Shown: positions 1-7,519 of the stretch, piece after piece
Layout: every line of letters starts with the position of its first letter
How positions within the stretch are numbered: position 1 is the stretch's first letter
NCBI GenBank assembly: GCA_903831335.1
Contig: CAIKXH010000137.1
Coordinates: 1 to 16,284, forward strand
Direction of reading: 5' to 3'
Length of the DNA: 16,284 nucleotides
DNA from: Candidatus Uhrbacteria bacterium
GTDB lineage: Bacteria; Patescibacteriota; Patescibacteriia; UBA9934; GWF2-40-263
Position numbers and translations under genes: made by a program
Notes under the pieces: model-generated
Seen by the model: only the letters and a program-made list of their open reading frames with translations
Told to the model about the DNA's origin: nothing
Database searches by the model: none

Positions 1-1
1 A

Positions 2-505
2 GAGCGTTGGCTCGGAGGAACACTCACCAACTTTCAACAATTAAAGGAAACGTTGAAACGCTTGAAAACATTGAAGGATCAACGTGAAAAAGGTGAATTG
101 AAGAAATATACAAAAAAGGAACAATTGTTGCTCAGTCGTGAAATTGAAGAAATGGAAGTAAAGATTGGTGGTATTCAACAAATCACACGTGTTCCAGATG
201 CTATCTTTGTCATTGACGTTCGTAATGAAAAGACAGCTGTAAAAGAAGCACAGGTGACACATACAAAGGTGATTGCTATGTGTGATACAAACGTCAATCC
301 AAAAGGAGTTGATGCGATCATTCCATCAAATGATGATGCTGTGAAATCGATCGAACTTGTTTGTAAGCTCGCATGTGAAGCGATTAAGGAAGGAAAAGCA
401 AATGCTGCAAAGTTGGTTGCTGATAAAGCTGCATCAGACAAGTCTGCTGCCGAAAAGTCTGCAATGGAAAAAATGGCAAATGAAACCGTTACAGCTTCTG
501 CTTAA
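2..505 (+). CDS. rpsB: 30S ribosomal protein S2 (5' end outside window)
   Basis: Structural protein of the small ribosomal subunit. Only the last 167 residues are present. The frame is open from base 2, so the gene starts upstream; the first ATG in frame (base 53) is internal. The visible part opens with the S2 signature RWLGGTLTNF, then a basic helical stretch (LKRLKTLKDQREKGEL), the PDAIFVIDVRNEKTAVKEA segment and the VIAMCDTNVNPKGVDAIIPSNDDAVKSI-type segment, all in the family order. The C-terminal tail of about 35 residues is rich in Ala, Lys and Ser and probably disordered; such tails vary between lineages. It is followed after 86 bases by tsf, the usual rpsB-tsf pairing. Stop is TAA. 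Confidence 0.97.
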   Translation, partial: ERWLGGTLTNFQQLKETLKRLKTLKDQREKGELKKYTKKEQLLLSREIEEMEVKIGGIQQITRVPDAIFVIDVRNEKTAVKEAQVTHTKVIAMCDTNVNPKGVDAIIPSNDDAVKSIELVCKLACEAIKEGKANAAKLVADKAASDKSAAEKSAMEKMANETVTASA

Positions 506-551
506 ACAACGTTGAATAAACTATTATTGATTGTCTGACTGGCGACGCAAG

Positions 552-591
552 GGAGATCCTTCGCTGCGCTCAGGATGACGCAAAAAAGACT
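552..591 (+). repeat. Family A palindromic repeat with tail, before tsf
   Basis: The palindromic core GAGATCCTTCGC-TGCGCTCAGGATGAC occupies about 552-579. Its arms are GATCCTTCGC and, imperfectly, the complement of GCGCTCAGGATG. It is followed by the 12-base tail GCAAAAAAGACT, which runs straight into the tsf ATG. The same core plus A-rich tail recurs before nth and before the cytidylyltransferase gene. No Shine-Dalgarno sequence lies between core and start codon. Confidence 0.85.
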
Positions 592-1179
592 ATGTCCATT
601 ACAGCAAGTCAAGTTGCCGAGCTTCGTGAAAAAACCGGAGCCGGACTGATGGATGCAAAGCGTGCTTTGGAAGAAATGGGAGGAGATATGGAAAAGGCCG
701 CAGAAGATCTTCGTAAAAAGGGGATTGCAAAAGCGGGCAAGAAATCTGATCGCGAAACACATGAAGGTCGTGTGCATGCGTACATTCACTCAAACGCAAA
801 GCTTGGAGCAATGGTTCAAGTGCTTTGTGAAACAGATTTCGTTGCGCGCACAGATGCGTTTATTGAAATGTGTAATGACATTGCGATTCACGTGAGTGCA
901 ATGGATCCATTATATCTTACACGTGCAGACGTTCCTGAAGATGTTGTTGCAAAGGAGCAAGAACTTACACGTGGAGAACTAGCTGCACAAAACAAACCAG
1001 CGGATGTCATTGAAAAGATTATGGAAGGAAAGATGAATAAGTTTTTTGGGGAAAACGTTCTCATGGAACAAGCATTCATCAAAGATGATACAAAAACTGT
1101 AGAAGAATTTTTGAAAGAGAAAATGTCTGTTCTTGGAGAGAATATGCAAGTAAAGCGTTTCGCACGATTCGTCTTCTAA
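592..1179 (+). CDS. tsf: Translation elongation factor Ts
   Basis: Guanine-nucleotide exchange factor that regenerates EF-Tu-GTP from EF-Tu-GDP in the cytoplasm. The 195-residue product starts with a UBA-like N-terminal domain (residues about 1-50) carrying the family signature ELREKTGAGLMDAKRALEE and the helix GGDMEKAAEDLRKKG. The core follows, with the TDFVAR motif around residues 81-86. At 195 residues it is about 90 shorter than E. coli EF-Ts and similar to the short Thermus type, which has a single core subdomain. The C-terminal VKRFARFVF gives a normal family ending, so this is a natural short form and not a truncation. The start sits 12 bases after a family A repeat and has no Shine-Dalgarno. 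A terminator follows at once, so rpsB-tsf probably forms one transcript. Confidence 0.97.
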   Translation: MSITASQVAELREKTGAGLMDAKRALEEMGGDMEKAAEDLRKKGIAKAGKKSDRETHEGRVHAYIHSNAKLGAMVQVLCETDFVARTDAFIEMCNDIAIHVSAMDPLYLTRADVPEDVVAKEQELTRGELAAQNKPADVIEKIMEGKMNKFFGENVLMEQAFIKDDTKTVEEFLKEKMSVLGENMQVKRFARFVF

Positions 1180-1186
1180 AAGAAAG

Positions 1187-1218
1187 AAAACCGGATTGCC
1201 ACAAGGGATCCGGTTTTT
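1187..1218 (+). terminator. Rho-independent terminator of rpsB-tsf
   Basis: The arms AAAACCGGAT (1187-1196) and ATCCGGTTTT (1208-1217) are perfect inverted repeats with an 11-base loop, and the stem runs into a T tract (1214-1218). It begins 7 bases after the tsf stop codon. Confidence 0.9.
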
Positions 1219-1232
1219 GATTTCCTAAAAAA

Positions 1233-1242
1233 GTGTTAAACT
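1233..1242 (+). promoter_or_regulatory. Possible promoter of gap (extended -10)
   Basis: TGT-TAAACT at 1234-1242 matches an extended -10 (TGnTAnnnT) between the tsf terminator and gap. The -35 region 14-17 bases upstream is only T-rich and overlaps the terminator, so there is no good TTGACA. The same TGnTAnnnT layout appears at the three better promoters in this window. A start near 1249 would leave a leader of about 55 bases. Weak evidence. Confidence 0.35.
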
Positions 1243-1270
1243 GTTCCCGAGTTATCCACTTTTCCTTCTT

Positions 1271-1294
1271 ACTTCTAACTACCAACTTCTAACT
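1271..1294 (+). repeat. Short tandem repeat in gap leader
   Basis: ACTTCTAACT occurs twice exactly (1271-1280 and 1285-1294), separated by ACCA, inside a pyrimidine-rich stretch that runs up to the gap start codon. It occupies the place where a Shine-Dalgarno would be expected and contains none. Confidence 0.7.
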
Positions 1295-1303
1295 TCTTTT
1301 TCT

Positions 1304-2314
1304 ATGCTCAGAGTTGCCATTAACGGGTTTGGTCGTATTGGTCGCGTTGCCCTTCGTGCAGCGTATGAACGAAAGGACCTTGAGATTGTTGCGATCAATG
1401 ATTTAACAGAGCCTGGGATTCTTGCGCATTTGTTAAAATATGATTCTACATTTCGTGTTTGGACACATGAGGTGAAAGCAGGGAAAGATCATTTGGTGAT
1501 TGATGGAAAGAAAATTCCTGTGTTAACAGCTATGGATCCGGCCTTGTTGCCATGGAAAGATTTGAAGGTGGATGTTGTGATTGAATCCACAGGTCGCTTT
1601 ACAAAAAAAGAAGATGCAGAGAAACACATTACTGCCGGAGCAAAACGCGTTGTGATTTCTGCGCCATCTGAAGACGCTCCTACGTTTTTGATGGGAGTAA
1701 ACCATAAGGATTGCAAGAAAACAGATCGTGTTGTCAGCAATGCTTCTTGTACAACCAACTCAGTTGGACCTGTTGTGCAGATCATGACAGATGTTCTTGG
1801 TATTAAAAAAGCCATGCTTACAACTGTTCATTCAGTGACAGCGGAACAAAATTTAGTGGATGGTCTTCCACCCGCACGCCACCCAGACCTTCGTCGCGCA
1901 CGTTCTGCGCTGATTAACATTGTGCCAACCTCAACCGGTGCCGCAAAAGCCACAACAGAGGTTGTAACAACATTGAAAGATAAGTTTGATGGAATTGCGA
2001 TCCGTGTTCCTTCTATTGATGTTTCTCTTACAGATTTCACGTTTCTTGTGGGAAAGAAAACAACAAAAGAGGAAATCAATAAAATCTTCAAAGATGCAGC
2101 AAAGTCACCTCGTTGGAAAGGAATTTTGGGAGTCACGGAAGAACCGCTTGTTTCAACGGATTTCATTCAAACACCATTCGGATCCGTTGTGGATTTGGCG
2201 ATGACACGTGTTGTAGACGGGGATCTTGTAAAAGTACTTGCTTGGTACGATAACGAATGGGGATACACACAAAGATTATTAGATCTCGTTCAATTTGTCG
2301 GAAAGATTAAGTAA
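1304..2314 (+). CDS. gap: Type I glyceraldehyde-3-phosphate dehydrogenase
   Basis: Oxidises and phosphorylates glyceraldehyde-3-phosphate to 1,3-bisphosphoglycerate with NAD(P), the entry to lower glycolysis. The 336-residue protein has the Rossmann motif NGFGRIGR (7-14), Asp33 at the end of the second strand (an NAD-type residue), the catalytic SNASCTTN with Cys149, and His176 in HSVTAEQ. The C-terminal WYDNEWGYTQR is also present. The S-loop is longer than usual: DGLPPARHPDLRRAR replaces the common DLPHKDLRRAR, four extra residues next to the coenzyme site. The ATG at 1304 gives the normal N-terminus. It heads the glycolytic cluster gap-pgk-eno-gpmI. There is no Shine-Dalgarno; the leader is pyrimidine-rich. 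Confidence 0.97.
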   Translation: MLRVAINGFGRIGRVALRAAYERKDLEIVAINDLTEPGILAHLLKYDSTFRVWTHEVKAGKDHLVIDGKKIPVLTAMDPALLPWKDLKVDVVIESTGRFTKKEDAEKHITAGAKRVVISAPSEDAPTFLMGVNHKDCKKTDRVVSNASCTTNSVGPVVQIMTDVLGIKKAMLTTVHSVTAEQNLVDGLPPARHPDLRRARSALINIVPTSTGAAKATTEVVTTLKDKFDGIAIRVPSIDVSLTDFTFLVGKKTTKEEINKIFKDAAKSPRWKGILGVTEEPLVSTDFIQTPFGSVVDLAMTRVVDGDLVKVLAWYDNEWGYTQRLLDLVQFVGKIK

Positions 2315-2317
2315 ATT

Positions 2318-2430
2318 GCCATAAAGGCAATAAAGGCAATAAATGCTATAGAGGCTTTTGAATGTTTTTCATTTTTGCTTCTACCAGCCCTTAGTGCCTT
2401 TCAAGCCTTTATCGCCTTTATCGCTTTTTT
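2318..2430 (+). repeat. Long imperfect hairpin ending in a T run
   Basis: Two 39-base arms, 2318-2356 and 2386-2424, are inverted repeats matching at 29 of 39 positions. Each arm contains tandem copies of ATAAAGGC (left arm twice, right arm twice on the complement). The loop is about 29 bases. Six T residues (2425-2430) follow the right arm, so it could act as the gap terminator. It fills the whole gap-DoxX space and its T run touches the next start codon at 2431. The sequence is unrelated to families A and B. Confidence 0.75.
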
Positions 2431-2928
2431 ATGCACACTTCGTCGTTTGATCGTCTCGCCCGCGCAACCGATGCCAAAGGTTTTATCGTGTTTTGTTTAT
2501 TGCTCAGGTTTGCCCTTGCGTATCTTTTTTTGCATGCTGCATGGGACAAAATCATGACACCTGACTGGAGTGCGGCCGCTTATTTACAACATGCAACTGG
2601 ACCATTTGCGGAATGGTTTAAATCGCTTGCTGGAAATGTGTTTGTGGACGGGCTTGTTGTTTATGGCCAGGTGCTGATTGGTTTATCATTTTTGGTTGGA
2701 TGCTTCATGAAGCCCGCGGCCTTTTTTGCCATGATCATGATGTTCCTGTTTTATTTTTCTGGGTGGAACACGAATATTGCTTACGGATATGTAAATGAAC
2801 ACATTGTCGTTGCGCTTGTGTGTGGATTGTTTTTATTTGGTGAGTTTGGACATTGGTATGGGTTAGATGGTTGGATTTCAAAAAAGAAATGGGTGCAATC
2901 TCGCCCATGGATTCTCAAATTATTTTAG
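2431..2928 (+). CDS. DoxX-like four-helix membrane protein
   Basis: Predicted integral membrane protein of 165 residues resembling the DoxX/DoxD family. Hydrophobic segments lie at about 17-36, 71-91, 95-112 and 121-138. The first carries the family-like pattern RFALAYLFLHAAWDKIM (Arg, then His and Lys one or two turns later), and the last is preceded by NEH. Members have been linked to thiosulfate-quinone reduction or redox/oxidative stress, but no function can be assigned here. It sits between gap and pgk, 14 bases before pgk, so it is probably cotranscribed with pgk. The start ATG directly follows the T run of the long hairpin and has no ribosome-binding site. No better start is seen before the first membrane segment. 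Confidence 0.75.
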   Translation: MHTSSFDRLARATDAKGFIVFCLLLRFALAYLFLHAAWDKIMTPDWSAAAYLQHATGPFAEWFKSLAGNVFVDGLVVYGQVLIGLSFLVGCFMKPAAFFAMIMMFLFYFSGWNTNIAYGYVNEHIVVALVCGLFLFGEFGHWYGLDGWISKKKWVQSRPWILKLF

Positions 2929-2942
2929 GTGTTTCTGGGTGT

Positions 2943-4130
2943 ATGAAATTACGTAAACTTAAATTGGAAACAGATTTGGCTGGAAAGCGTGTCCTGATTC
3001 GTATTGATGGGAACGTTCCCGTAAAAAGTGGAAAAGCGGTTGATGGTCCGCATGGACGTATTGCGCGTTCTGCCGTTGATATTGATTGGCTCTCTCAGAG
3101 GGGAGCAAAAGTGATTGTGCTTACGCATCTTGGTCGTCCAAACGGAAAACGTGTTTCTGCGTATTCGGTTCGTCCTGTTGCAAAACGCCTTGGGGGTCTT
3201 TTGAAAACACGCGTGACATTGAGTCGTGATATTGTTGGACCAAAAGTGGTAAAGCAAATAGCGGCTATGAAGAATGGAGATGTTCTTTTGTTAGAGAACT
3301 TACGTTTTGATCCGCGTGAAGAATCAAACGCTCCTTCACTTGCGCAAGCTCTTGCATCGCTCGGAGATATTTATGTGAATGATGCATTTGCTGTTTCACA
3401 TCGCGCTCACGCATCTGTAGATGCGATCGCTTCAGAACTTCCGTCATATGCTGGACCACTTCTTGCAAATGAAATTACTGTGCTATCAAAACTCGACAAG
3501 CATATGAAGGAGCCGTTTGTTCTTGTGATGGGTGGATTGAAAATTGAAACAAAACTTCCGGTGATCGAGCGATATTTAAACTCCGCAGAAAAGATTCTTA
3601 TCGGAGGTGCTCTTGCAACAACGTTCTTGGTTGCACAAGGATTTTCTGTTGGAAAATCTGTGTATGATAATGAGGGCGTTCAACTCGCCAAGGCCTTGCT
3701 TGCAAAAGCAAAAAACAAATTGATTTTGCCAACAGATGTGATTGTGGCAAGTTCTGTGCGCAAGGATGCACAAGTTCGCCGAGTGGACGTTTCATCTGTG
3801 CTTCCAAGTGACCGAATCGTCGATTTGGGAAAGAAGACGATTGAACAATTTGAACATGCGCTAGAACACGCAAAGACAATCGTCTGGAATGGTCCGCTTG
3901 GGATGACAGAAGTTCCAAAGTTTTGTCATGGAACACAAGCGATTGCAAAAGTGATTGCAGAGAGAACGGGCCCAGCCACAACGATTGTTGGTGGGGGAGA
4001 TACCGTTCCAGTGCTCGAATCCATGCACCTCGCAGATAAATTTACGTTATTGTCGACAGGCGGCGGAGCATTACTCGAATTTTTGGCGGGAAAAAAATTG
4101 CCAGGACTTGAGGTTCTTGAGTCTGAATAA
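2943..4130 (+). CDS. pgk: Phosphoglycerate kinase
   Basis: Transfers the phosphate of 1,3-bisphosphoglycerate to ADP, giving 3-phosphoglycerate and ATP. The 395-residue product has the substrate-binding RIDGNVP (20-26), THLGRP (61-66), ENLRF (118-122), NDAFAVSHRAHAS (136-148), WNGPLG, the nucleotide-binding GGGDT (350-354) and the C-terminal STGGGA (371-376). The usual GGAK of the hinge/phosphate region reads GGLK (187-190), followed by IETKL; a mild substitution that keeps the lysine. I chose the ATG at 2943, because the longer frame from 2853 would overlap the DoxX-like gene by 76 bases and adds residues with no family match. A weak AGGTG lies 10 bases upstream. Confidence 0.97.
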   Translation: MKLRKLKLETDLAGKRVLIRIDGNVPVKSGKAVDGPHGRIARSAVDIDWLSQRGAKVIVLTHLGRPNGKRVSAYSVRPVAKRLGGLLKTRVTLSRDIVGPKVVKQIAAMKNGDVLLLENLRFDPREESNAPSLAQALASLGDIYVNDAFAVSHRAHASVDAIASELPSYAGPLLANEITVLSKLDKHMKEPFVLVMGGLKIETKLPVIERYLNSAEKILIGGALATTFLVAQGFSVGKSVYDNEGVQLAKALLAKAKNKLILPTDVIVASSVRKDAQVRRVDVSSVLPSDRIVDLGKKTIEQFEHALEHAKTIVWNGPLGMTEVPKFCHGTQAIAKVIAERTGPATTIVGGGDTVPVLESMHLADKFTLLSTGGGALLEFLAGKKLPGLEVLESE

Positions 4131-4143
4131 ATGCATAAAATGT

Positions 4144-4401
4144 ATGTCCGAAAAAGAAGAAAAAAATTCCTTACGTCTTGAGTTTCTTGAACAAGCACAG
4201 ACGCTTATGACAGCAGGATTTGCTCTTGTTGCGGCTCTTGCATGGAACACAGCGATTCAAGATTTGTTTAAATTGCTTTTTCCAGATCAAGGTTCTCTTT
4301 TTGCAAAATTTCTTTACGCGATTTTAATCACGCTTATCATGATTGTGGTGACACGACGTTTGAGTAAGACGATTGCGGCGTTGAAATCAAAAATTAAATA
4401 A
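4144..4401 (+). CDS. Small DUF5654-like membrane protein
   Basis: An 85-residue protein with a charged N-terminus (MSEKEEKNSLRLEF), a first hydrophobic helix at about 20-38 carrying LMTAGFALVAALAWNTAIQ, a second at about 56-72, and a basic C-terminus (RRLSKTIAALKSKIK). The LMTA-FALVAALAWN pattern is what I remember of the DUF5654 family, small two-helix proteins of unknown role common in CPR bacteria and archaea. The family name is from memory and not checked. The ATG at 4144 is chosen because upstream in-frame sequence lies inside pgk. It starts 13 bases after the pgk stop, so cotranscription is likely. Function unknown. Confidence 0.75.
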   Translation: MSEKEEKNSLRLEFLEQAQTLMTAGFALVAALAWNTAIQDLFKLLFPDQGSLFAKFLYAILITLIMIVVTRRLSKTIAALKSKIK

Positions 4402-4410
4402 TATTTGTAT

Positions 4411-4470
4411 TACCTGAGTTTATCGAAGGCCTGATATGCACTTCGACAAGCTCAGTGAATAGAAGAATTT
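4411..4470 (+). repeat. Family B palindromic repeat with tail, before eno
   Basis: Left arm CTGAGTTTATCGAAG (4414-4428) and right arm CTTCGACAAGCTCAG (4441-4455) match at 13 of 15 positions. TATTAC precedes, and the 15-base tail TGAATAGAAGAATTT joins the right arm to the eno ATG. A second copy before mltG has a perfect stem and a closely similar tail. Confidence 0.85.
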
Positions 4471-5730
4471 ATGTCCTACAAAATCGAATCCATTCACGCG
4501 CATGAAATTTTAGATTCCCGTGGAAATCCAACTGTGAATGTTACGGTTCTTCTTGAAGATGGAACTAGTGGATCCGCTTCTGTACCAAGTGGTGCCTCAA
4601 CAGGAATTCATGAGGCACTTGAACTTCGTGACGGTGATAAAAAGCGTTATGGCGGGCAAGGTGTTTTGAAAGCGGTTCGAAACGTGAATGGTCCGATTGC
4701 AAAAGCTCTTGTTGGAATGGATGTTACTGATCAACGTAAGCTTGATGTCACCATGATCGCGCTTGATGGGACAGAAAACAAATCAAAACTCGGAGCAAAC
4801 GCCATTCTTGGAGTTTCACTTGCGTGTGCACATGCGGCAGCTCGATCGAAAAAGCTTCCCCTTTACGCATATCTCAGACAAGCCTTTGAACTCAAACACA
4901 AGACATATCGCATGCCGATTCCAACCATGAATGTATTGAATGGGGGAGCCCATGCAGGGTGGATTTTGGATTTTCAAGAATTCATGATTGTTCCAACACA
5001 GAAAAAGTTTAAAGAGCGCGTGCGATGTGGATCAGAAATTTTTCATGCACTTGGTGGTCTCTTAAAGAAAAAAGGCTTCTCGACATTGAAGGGGGACGAA
5101 GGTGGGTATGCCGTTCCGTTTAAAAAGAACGAGGATGCATTTGTCGCAATCATGGCAGCAATCAAACTCGCCGGATACAAAGCGGGGAAAGATGTGTTTC
5201 TTGCGATGGATCCTGCTGTATCGGAATTGTATGATGCAAAGAAAAAACGTTATGTTCTTCGTGTAGATAAGAAATCAAACACTTCAAAAGACATGATTGC
5301 GATGTGGACAAAATGGCTCGCGAAATATCCGATCATTTCACTTGAGGATGGGCTTGATCAAGATGATTGGGCTGGTTGGACAGAGATGACAAAGTTACTC
5401 GGAAAAAAGACTGTGCTTGTCGGTGACGATTTCTTTGTTACAAACTCAAAGCGCCTTGCAGAGGGGATCGAAAAGAACGCAGCGAATGCGATTCTTATCA
5501 AGCTGAATCAGATCGGATCATTATCAGAAACAATTGATACGATTCTGCTCGCACAACAATACGGTTATAAAGTTTCTGTTTCGCATCGTTCCGGAGAAAC
5601 AGCGGACACCACTATCGCAGATCTTGCGGTTGCCGTGAACGCGGATTACATCAAGACAGGTTCATTGTCCCGATCAGAACGTCTTGAGAAGTACAATCGG
5701 TTGATGGAGATTGAAGAGGAGGTTTCTTAA
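4471..5730 (+). CDS. eno: Enolase (phosphopyruvate hydratase)
   Basis: Dehydrates 2-phosphoglycerate to phosphoenolpyruvate with two Mg2+. The 419-residue protein has the mobile loop GASTG (41-45), NGGAHA with His161, the acid/base region GDEGGYA with Glu210, and metal ligands Asp247 (AMDPAVSELYD), Glu292 (LEDGL) and Asp319 (VGDDFF). It also has catalytic Lys344 (IKLNQIGS), SHRSGE (371-376) and Lys395 (YIKTG). The canonical HADN after the His reads HAGW, and D(L)FVTN reads DFFVTN; both are tolerable. About 10 residues shorter than E. coli enolase, with the normal ending RSERLEKYNRLMEIEEE. No clear Shine-Dalgarno; the start lies 15 bases after a family B hairpin. Confidence 0.97.
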   Translation: MSYKIESIHAHEILDSRGNPTVNVTVLLEDGTSGSASVPSGASTGIHEALELRDGDKKRYGGQGVLKAVRNVNGPIAKALVGMDVTDQRKLDVTMIALDGTENKSKLGANAILGVSLACAHAAARSKKLPLYAYLRQAFELKHKTYRMPIPTMNVLNGGAHAGWILDFQEFMIVPTQKKFKERVRCGSEIFHALGGLLKKKGFSTLKGDEGGYAVPFKKNEDAFVAIMAAIKLAGYKAGKDVFLAMDPAVSELYDAKKKRYVLRVDKKSNTSKDMIAMWTKWLAKYPIISLEDGLDQDDWAGWTEMTKLLGKKTVLVGDDFFVTNSKRLAEGIEKNAANAILIKLNQIGSLSETIDTILLAQQYGYKVSVSHRSGETADTTIADLAVAVNADYIKTGSLSRSERLEKYNRLMEIEEEVS

Positions 5731-5734
5731 TTGT

Positions 5735-5762
5735 GTCATTCTGAGCGAAGCGAAGAATCTCG
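5735..5762 (-). repeat. Family A repeat, reverse orientation, after eno
   Basis: GTCATTCTGAGCGAAGCGAAGAATCTCG is the complement-orientation form of the family A core, with TTCT/AGAA in place of TCCT/AGGA. It begins 5 bases after the eno stop codon and faces the longer copy at 5790-5831, so the pair can fold into one large hairpin. Confidence 0.85.
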
Positions 5763-5789
5763 AGTTATCTTTGAATCACGTTATTATCG

Positions 5790-5831
5790 CGAGATCCTTC
5801 GGCTAAACTGGTGGCGGTCGCTCAGGATGAC
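5790..5831 (+). repeat. Family A repeat, long variant, before gpmI
   Basis: CGAGATCCTTCGGCTAAAC at the left and GCGGTCGCTCAGGATGAC at the right flank a variable centre (TGGTG). It is about 14 bases longer than the standard core and shares the CGGCTAAAC...GCGGTCGCTC inner part with the copy at 9776-9816. The gpmI start follows after 19 A/T-rich bases. Confidence 0.85.
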
Positions 5832-5850
5832 ATAATATAAAAAAATTTGT

Positions 5851-7431
5851 ATGCCTGATGCTATCAAAAAACCAACCGTACTCATGATCCTTGATGGATT
5901 TGGTGTTGCTCCTGCATCGGATGGAAATCCTATTTTGCAAGCAAACATGCCGAATTTCAATAAGTATATTCGCATGTATCCAACAATGACGATCAAAGCC
6001 TCTGGTGAAGAGGTTGGTTTGTCATGGGGAGAAATGGGAAATTCGGAAGTGGGGCATCTTGCGATTGGGGCCGGCCGTGTTTACTATCAACTTTTTCCTC
6101 GTATCAATCACGATATTGCGTTTGGAGATTTTTTTAAAAAAGAAGCACTGATGCATGCGGCAGAACATGTAAAAAAATTCAAAAGCAAATTGCATCTTGT
6201 TGGTCAGATTAGTCCTGGAGGAATTCATGCAATGGATGAACATTGTTATGCGCTTTTGGAATTCGCAAAACAACAGGGGATTACAGAAGTGTATGTTCAG
6301 GCAATTATCGATGGTCGCGATACGATTTATAATGCAGGAATTGATTTTATCGGAAATTTGCAAAATAAAATCAAAGAACTCGGGGTCGGAAAAATCGCTT
6401 CCATGTCTGGTCGGTATTTTGCGATGGATCGCGACAATCGTTGGGATCGTGTAGAGAAAGCCTATAATGCCATGGCTCTTGGGCAAGGAGAAACCGCAAC
6501 AGATCCGATCGAGGCCTTGAAAGCTTCGTATCAAAAGGAAGTATACGATGAGCAATTTGTTCCAACGGTGATTGTTGAAAATGGAAAACCTGTTGGAACC
6601 ATCGGAGAAAATGACGCAGTTATTTTTTTCAATTTTCGTCCAGACCGCATGCGCGAGCTCACAAAAGCATTCGTGATGCCAACATTCGATTCATTTACAC
6701 GAACAGAAATTCCAAACCTGCTTCCGGTGACTATGGCAGAATATGAATCTGGTTTACCGGTTGAAGTGATGTATCCGCCAGAAAAAATTGAGCAATGTCT
6801 TGCACAAGTTTTTTCTGATTTGGGAATGAAACAATTGCATATTGCAGAGACAGAAAAATACGCACACGTCACATTCTTCTTGAATGGAACGCGCGAGGAA
6901 CCGTTTCCTGGCGAGGATCGGCAGATTGTTCCATCACCAAAAGTTGCGTCGTATGATCTTGCGCCAGAGATGAGTGCAAATGAAGTCACGGATCGTGTGG
7001 TAAAAGCATTGCAGACAAATACATACGATTTTATCGCCATGAACTTTGCGAATCCAGATATGGTGGCGCATACAGGCGACATCAATGCGACACGTAAGTC
7101 TGTTGAGGTTGTGGATATTTGTATAGGAAAGATTGTGGATGCTGTGCTTGCACGCGATGGATTCGTGTTTATTACAGCGGATCACGGAAATGCAGAAGAG
7201 TTAAAAAATTTACGTACAGGAGAAATGGATAAAGAACACGCAACAAATCCCGTCCCGTTTGTGATCATCGGAAAACAGTTCGAGGGACAACCATCCATCG
7301 CGGGTGAAGTACCGGATGGCGATTTGTCACTCATGTCACCAGTTGGAATGCTGGCCGATGTCGCGCCAACGATTTTGGCTGTGCTTGGTATTCCGCAACC
7401 AGAATTGATGACCGGGCAGCCGTTGGTATAG
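5851..7431 (+). CDS. gpmI: Cofactor-independent phosphoglycerate mutase
   Basis: Interconverts 3- and 2-phosphoglycerate through a phosphoserine intermediate with two metal ions (usually Mn2+), without 2,3-bisphosphoglycerate. The 526-residue protein shows LDGFG with metal ligand Asp15, the catalytic Ser65 in GNSEVGH, GGIHAMDEH with His126, DGRDT (154-158), NFRPDR (261-266), NPDMVAHTG with Asp403 and His407, TADHGN (442-447) and His463. Slightly longer than the common 505-515 residues. It closes the gap-pgk-eno-gpmI series, supplying the step between pgk and eno. No Shine-Dalgarno; the leader is ATAATATAAAAAAATTTGT. Confidence 0.97.
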   Translation: MPDAIKKPTVLMILDGFGVAPASDGNPILQANMPNFNKYIRMYPTMTIKASGEEVGLSWGEMGNSEVGHLAIGAGRVYYQLFPRINHDIAFGDFFKKEALMHAAEHVKKFKSKLHLVGQISPGGIHAMDEHCYALLEFAKQQGITEVYVQAIIDGRDTIYNAGIDFIGNLQNKIKELGVGKIASMSGRYFAMDRDNRWDRVEKAYNAMALGQGETATDPIEALKASYQKEVYDEQFVPTVIVENGKPVGTIGENDAVIFFNFRPDRMRELTKAFVMPTFDSFTRTEIPNLLPVTMAEYESGLPVEVMYPPEKIEQCLAQVFSDLGMKQLHIAETEKYAHVTFFLNGTREEPFPGEDRQIVPSPKVASYDLAPEMSANEVTDRVVKALQTNTYDFIAMNFANPDMVAHTGDINATRKSVEVVDICIGKIVDAVLARDGFVFITADHGNAEELKNLRTGEMDKEHATNPVPFVIIGKQFEGQPSIAGEVPDGDLSLMSPVGMLADVAPTILAVLGIPQPELMTGQPLV

Positions 7432-7439
7432 GTTTTCTT

Positions 7440-7501
7440 GTCATTGCGAGGAGTCATCGACGAAGCAATCTTTGTGCTTGTGTCATCCCGACGGAGTTCG
7501 A
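7440..7501 (+). repeat. Two different repeat fragments after gpmI
   Basis: GTCATTGCGAGGAGTCATCGACGAAGCAATCT (7440-7471) belongs to a third intergenic family, related in style to the GTCATTGCGAGGAG...GACGAAGCAATC repeats familiar from many bacterial genomes. It is followed by GTCATCCCGACGGAGTTCGAA (7482-7502), which looks like half of yet another such element. Both lie between gpmI and three small unrecognised genes. Confidence 0.65.
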
Positions 7502-7519
7502 ATATTAATAACTCATCTT

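Noticed and set aside
592..1179. Truncated or frameshifted tsf because it is 90 residues shorter than in E. coli
   Set aside because: Short EF-Ts forms of about 196 residues are known, the N- and C-terminal signatures are intact, and a terminator follows directly.
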